NCBI GenBank assembly: GCA_947579605.1
Contig: OX388317.1
Span: 11,365,384-11,429,383 of the forward strand
Direction of reading: 5' to 3'
DNA length: 64,000 bases
Origin: Athripsodes cinereus
Taxonomy: Eukaryota > Arthropoda > Insecta > Trichoptera > Leptoceridae
Every line of letters starts with the position of its first letter. Position 1 is the first letter of the stretch. The notes beneath the pieces were generated by a model. It saw only the letters and a program-made list of their open reading frames with translations, had not been told where the DNA came from and did no database searches. Position numbers and translations under genes: made by a program. This document shows, piece by piece, positions 60,436-64,000 of the stretch.

Positions 60436-61181
60436 ACGAAGAAGTGTTAACAAGGGTTGGCGTAAAAAGGCAACTCCTCAAAAGAATCTGCTAACAACGA
60501 GCTAACTGGATTGGCCACAACATCAACTGCTCATCGCAATCGCAGAGGGTAGGACCGAAGGCACAAATGGCAGAGGCCGACCGAGAGACGCCTGTATGGA
60601 CCAACTGAAGAGGGACACAGTGGCGTAGCTAGGGTCATCTGCGCCTGGGGACAAAGTCTGCGCCCCTTCTCGGAGTCCCCAAGAAATTTTTGAAATTTTA
60701 CAGTTTATATGGTTCATTTTCGAAGCATGAAGCATTATGAAGAATAATATTTAAACCCGAACTGATCTGTGTTAAAAAAAAACCCCTTCAGCAATCCTGA
60801 ATTATGGATGTGTCATTTTGTTTATGAGTAGAATGGCGCTCCTTAATGCTCAATGGGGGCGACAAATCGTATTTGCCAACTAGTTTGAAATGAAGATATT
60901 TGTGGAGCTCCAAAAATTTAATCTTGCAAACGTATTTGGGATACATTAGCTTACATCAAAATGAAATGAAAAAAATAGTTTTAATACTCATTTTGGCGCC
61001 CCCTAATGTGGCGCCCGGGGACATATTATGTCCCCCCCTGCCCCCCCCTAGCTACGCCACTGGAGGGACATGAGCTGTGGCTCATATATGGAGTTGAAGA
61101 GACTGGCTGAGAATAGGGAGGAGTGGAGAAGAAAGTCCAAACTTGTTGCAGACCAATCCAATGGATTGTAACTCACTATAT
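60436..61181 (+). mobile_element. RTE-like LINE fragment, 14-bp TSD, interrupted by a hAT MITE
   Basis: ATACCTTCTACAAA at 60422-60435 and 61182-61195 is the target duplication. The + strand (60436-60610 and 61063-61181) matches the minus-strand element at 24154: AACTGGATTGGCCACAACAT, GGCAGAGGCCGACCGAGAGA, GACTGGCTGAGAATAGGGAG and the terminal CCAATCCAATGGATTGTAAC. Confidence 0.82.
60618..61062. mobile_element. hAT-type MITE, 445 bp, 8-bp TSD GAGGGACA
   Basis: Inverted ends CAGTGGCGTAGCTAGG and CCTAGCTACGCCACTG are exact. The 8-bp duplication GAGGGACA lies at 60610-60617 and 61063-61070. An 8-bp duplication and CA..TG ends are typical of the hAT superfamily. It has no transposase. Its right half is C-rich (runs of C at about 61032-61048). 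Confidence 0.85.
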
Positions 61182-61589
61182 ATACCTTCTACAAATGAGA
61201 TAAGCTTGTAGTATAGGGGAGATGTAGTATGATAGTATGATAAGATTGTAGTTTAGGGGAGGATTTTGTCGGGGGGAGCCCATAAGGCAAATACTGAGCC
61301 CTCCCTTTGAATTTTTCTTTTGTTCCGTTGAGTCTGGATGATATAGGAGCTCAGCTCTTAAAACATCCAGGGGAAAGTGGTGGGAAAACCCTTAATGATA
61401 AATGAGATAAGCAGAGAACTAACTTTATAATATTAATAAACATGCAGGTCGATTATAGAATTCGAATTTATAAACACAAAGCATGTTGTTTGTTGTGTTT
61501 ACTTTTAAGATCATATTATTATTATTACTAGCTGGCCCGGCGAACTTCGTACCGCCTAAGAATCAATGAACGATTTCATACATAGGTAC

Positions 61590-61745
61590 ATCTTCTTCCC
61601 CTTGTCCTAGTTCGGTCGGGGGCCCATTGCCCCTAAGTATCTAACTATATTAAAGAGATAACTGTCCACCGCTGCTTCCAGGACCTCTGGCCACTCCAAA
61701 CCAAGCCTTTCAACACATGTTCGACACCTGCCCTATCTTCTGCCC
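61590..61745 (+). repeat. Repeat family C, diverged copy
   Basis: ATCTTCTTCCCCTTGTCCTAG, GCCCATTGCCCCTAAGTATC, CTGTCCACCGCTGCTTCCAG and GGCCACTCCAAACCAAGCC follow the order of the family at 55037 (+) and 53865 (-). Confidence 0.5.
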
Positions 61746-61830
61746 TCTCCCACTGACTTTATGAATGATTAATATTATTAATCTCTTTACAAACTCCCGT
61801 AATTGTCAAAGTGTGTCATCGAAGGTATAG

Positions 61831-62225
61831 TGTAAAAAAATATAATTCATTTGGAACTTTCGCAGTTTAGCGGCCCCACCCGTTGTCGAGTACTTTTTTC
61901 CATAGAAAAAGTAATATTTTCGAAACTTGAGGAAATTGTTGCCATGTGGTGAATTATTTTTTGGTCACCAAATTTTTGGAAATTTCTTTTATAGGAAAAA
62001 AAATTCGCAACTATGAAACTTGAGCGGCCCCACCCGTTGTCAAGTAATATGTACGGAATTTTAGGAAATTAATTTTCGAAGTGGATTTTTTTGCCGGCAA
62101 ATTAAAATAATTATACATATGGCAACAATTTCCTCAAGTTTCAAAAATATTACCTTTTCTATGGAAAAAAAGTACTCGACAACGGGTGGGGCCGCTAAAC
62201 TGCGAAAGTTACATTAATTTTTTTT
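61831..62225. repeat. Long imperfect palindrome
   Basis: The left arm (about 61831-61965: TTCGCAGTTTAGCGGCCCCA..., CTTGAGGAAATTGTTGCCAT) is inverted in the right arm (about 62100-62225). A third, direct copy of GCGGCCCCACCCGTTGTCAA sits near the centre at about 62023. The size and form suggest a foldback DNA element. Confidence 0.65.
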
Positions 62226-62228
62226 TAC

Positions 62229-62453
62229 ATAGACAATTCACACACATCGAGCTAGTCCCAAACTTAGATGAATCTTGATTATGGGTACTAACGCGACGAT
62301 ACACACATATACAATGCACTATATACATATATATGTAACACCCAGACCCAGGACAATTTGAAAAAGGTCATTCTTCACTTTGCCCTGTCCGGGAATCGAA
62401 CCCGGGACCTCGTGACTCAAAGGAAAGAGCTCCGCGCCACACATGCCGACATG
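62229..62453 (-). mobile_element. tRNA-derived SINE, family B, copy 2
   Basis: The minus strand shows TGTGTGGCGCGGAGCTC, GGGTTCGATTCCCGGACAGG, GTCCTGGGTCTGGGTGTTAC and the end GTGTGAATTGTCTATG. Box B is intact. Confidence 0.8.
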
Positions 62454-63003
62454 AACAATTTATGTTGAACAATTATACTTAACTGAGATTTGTTTATAAA
62501 TTATCTGCAGTACGTAATATAATTATGTAGGTACTATTTTTTTTTTCAGGTAGATTTTACCTATTCATTTAAAATTTATAAAAATTCTTTCCATGATTTT
62601 TTAAAAATTGAAATATCAGAACTACAGATGTTAATTTGTATGGATAACGTTTTTTATTTGAGAATGTATAGAAAAATTATCATATAAATAGTCCAATCTA
62701 TAAAAAAACTTCATTGTTGATTTTGTATAATTCTCCATATTGCATTTTTAGTTGAAATTAAAAATGTATGGCGTAAATAATTTTCTTCGTAATTTTTCTT
62801 CTCTGTCTGCAAATTTCACTACACAATCTTGCATCAGAACTACCTACATGAACACATTCTTATTTTCATCTTTAATAGCACAATTTTTGGTTCAATAATA
62901 ATTTTCCATCTGCAAAAATAAAATACAATTTCAAATATAATCTGTGCACGTCCACATTTATGTAACAGAAGATCTATCGATACATAAATATTAGTCGAAT
63001 AAG

Positions 63004-63419
63004 TCGGTAGTTACATGGCAATAGGTTGTATCTCGCATTTTTTGCGTTTTCAAGTTTGTTCCATAAAATGCTCAAAATAGTGTAATATTTGATGTGGCAA
63101 AAAGATATGTCTCTTTATAGTCAGAATAAAGAGAGAAAAGACGTAACTTATTGACATGTAGAAAGATTGTTTTCATCAACATGGCAAAAAAATTCAAATA
63201 TTTTTAAACTGCAAGAAATTATTTAGTGAATGTTACATACATCTTGTAGAAGAAATTATTAAGAGAATGTTACATCTATCTTGTAGAAATAATAATAACC
63301 TTCATTTTGATATATAATGCTCGAAATTTGGCTGAAATATCTCTTTTGCAAACTTTGTTTTTGCTCTCCTGTAAAATTATGTTTTAGTGAGATACAACCT
63401 ATTGCCATGTAACTACCGA
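63004..63419. mobile_element. TIR element (416 bp) with about 32-bp inverted ends
   Basis: TCGGTAGTTACATGGCAATA and on through TTGTATCTC (from 63004) are inverted at the right end finishing CTACCGA at 63419, without mismatch over about 31 bases. No clear target duplication and no protein were seen. The interior is AT-rich with an internal near-duplicate (AAGAAATTATTWAGWGAATGTTACA at about 63217 and 63251). Confidence 0.7.
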
Positions 63420-63924
63420 ATTATAGTAAACAAATATTAGTACACATTTCGTTCATATTAGTTCTAGTAATTTGGTTCTTAATATAGCAGAACCTACGGA
63501 TTATTTTAGCACAATGCAACAGGCGACGTGGGGGCGCTAACAGCGCAATAACTCTCCATATTGTTTTTATTTTTGAAATTAAAAATGTATGACGAAAATA
63601 ATTTTCTTCATATTTTTTCTTCCCGTGAATTTGTAAGATGTTTTAATAGCCTATAGTTTATTCCGGGCGGAGAAGAATCCAACAAATCAGAGATCATTCA
63701 AATCGGTACAGCCATTCTTGAGTTATAAGTGTTGTAACACACACGTCTTCCTTTTATATATTAGATTACATATAATTATTATTTGTTTTATATTATATAC
63801 ATATTTGCTAAAATTATGCTTACTGTGTACTCATGTACTTACCTAATTGTGAATGTGTATACTATGTAGGTATACGACATTGTAGTATTTTATTTACACG
63901 CATTCTATATGCGTTTGGTCATGA

Positions 63925-64000
63925 GGAGCGAATGGATGATCTAAGATAGACTAAGAGGGTGTATTTATCTGAAAGAGGCGGTGTGAGAAAGTGCGGACGT
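63925..64000 (+). mobile_element. RTE-like LINE fragment cut by the window edge
   Basis: AGGGTGTATTTATCTGAAAG, GGCGGTGTGAGAAAGTGCGG matches the 23600-23665 stretch (VYLSER.GVRK.GR). It continues beyond 64000. Confidence 0.6.

Overview
The window is animal nuclear DNA and most likely comes from an insect, probably a moth or butterfly. It is AT-rich and intron-rich, with GT..AG introns, single-copy genes that have clear animal orthologues, and a dense load of non-LTR retrotransposon ends, SINE-like retroposons, mariner/pogo/hAT relics and MITEs. The lepidopteran call is an inference from the style of the repeats. I see no bacterial operons, no CRISPR array and no rRNA gene.

Three protein-coding genes are supported. 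(1) The 3' half of an RNF19/Dorfin-type RBR E3 ubiquitin ligase lies on + (8895-11429, four exons). Its RING domains must be encoded by exons upstream of this window or not recognised in it. (2) A complete TspanC8-type tetraspanin, nearest in my memory to vertebrate TSPAN5 and possibly fly Tsp26A, lies on + (about 18850 to beyond 31063). It carries at least two alternative versions of the exon that encodes the last extracellular cysteine and the fourth membrane helix. (3) The last eight coding exons of a TMEM135-like membrane protein lie on - (55473 down to 43486). Genes 2 and 3 are convergent. The three genes show no shared pathway: one is a ubiquitin ligase, one belongs to a family that partners ADAM10, and one belongs to a family linked to mitochondria and peroxisomes.

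Layout: 1-8894 is largely featureless AT-rich sequence, probably RNF19 intron, with LINE ends and one CpG-rich block at about 6.0-6.4 kb. 8895-11429 is RNF19. 11430-18800 holds its 3' region and MITEs, including a TTAA-flanked family. 18840-31063 is the tetraspanin, whose introns hold RTE-like LINE fragments, a mariner relic and a CG-rich palindromic island. 31064-43480 is intergenic and repeat-rich, with a pogo-like TIR element, a Tc1-type MITE, SINEs and nested LINEs. 43486-55473 is the TMEM135-like gene with nested LINEs in its introns. 55474-64000 is its upstream intron or flank, with a perfect-arm hairpin, tRNA-type SINEs, a hAT MITE nested in a LINE, and long palindromes.

The strongest biological observation is the set of duplicated tetraspanin exons. 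The other notable items are nested insertions whose target-site duplications can be read directly. I did not find a convincing new multi-gene system.
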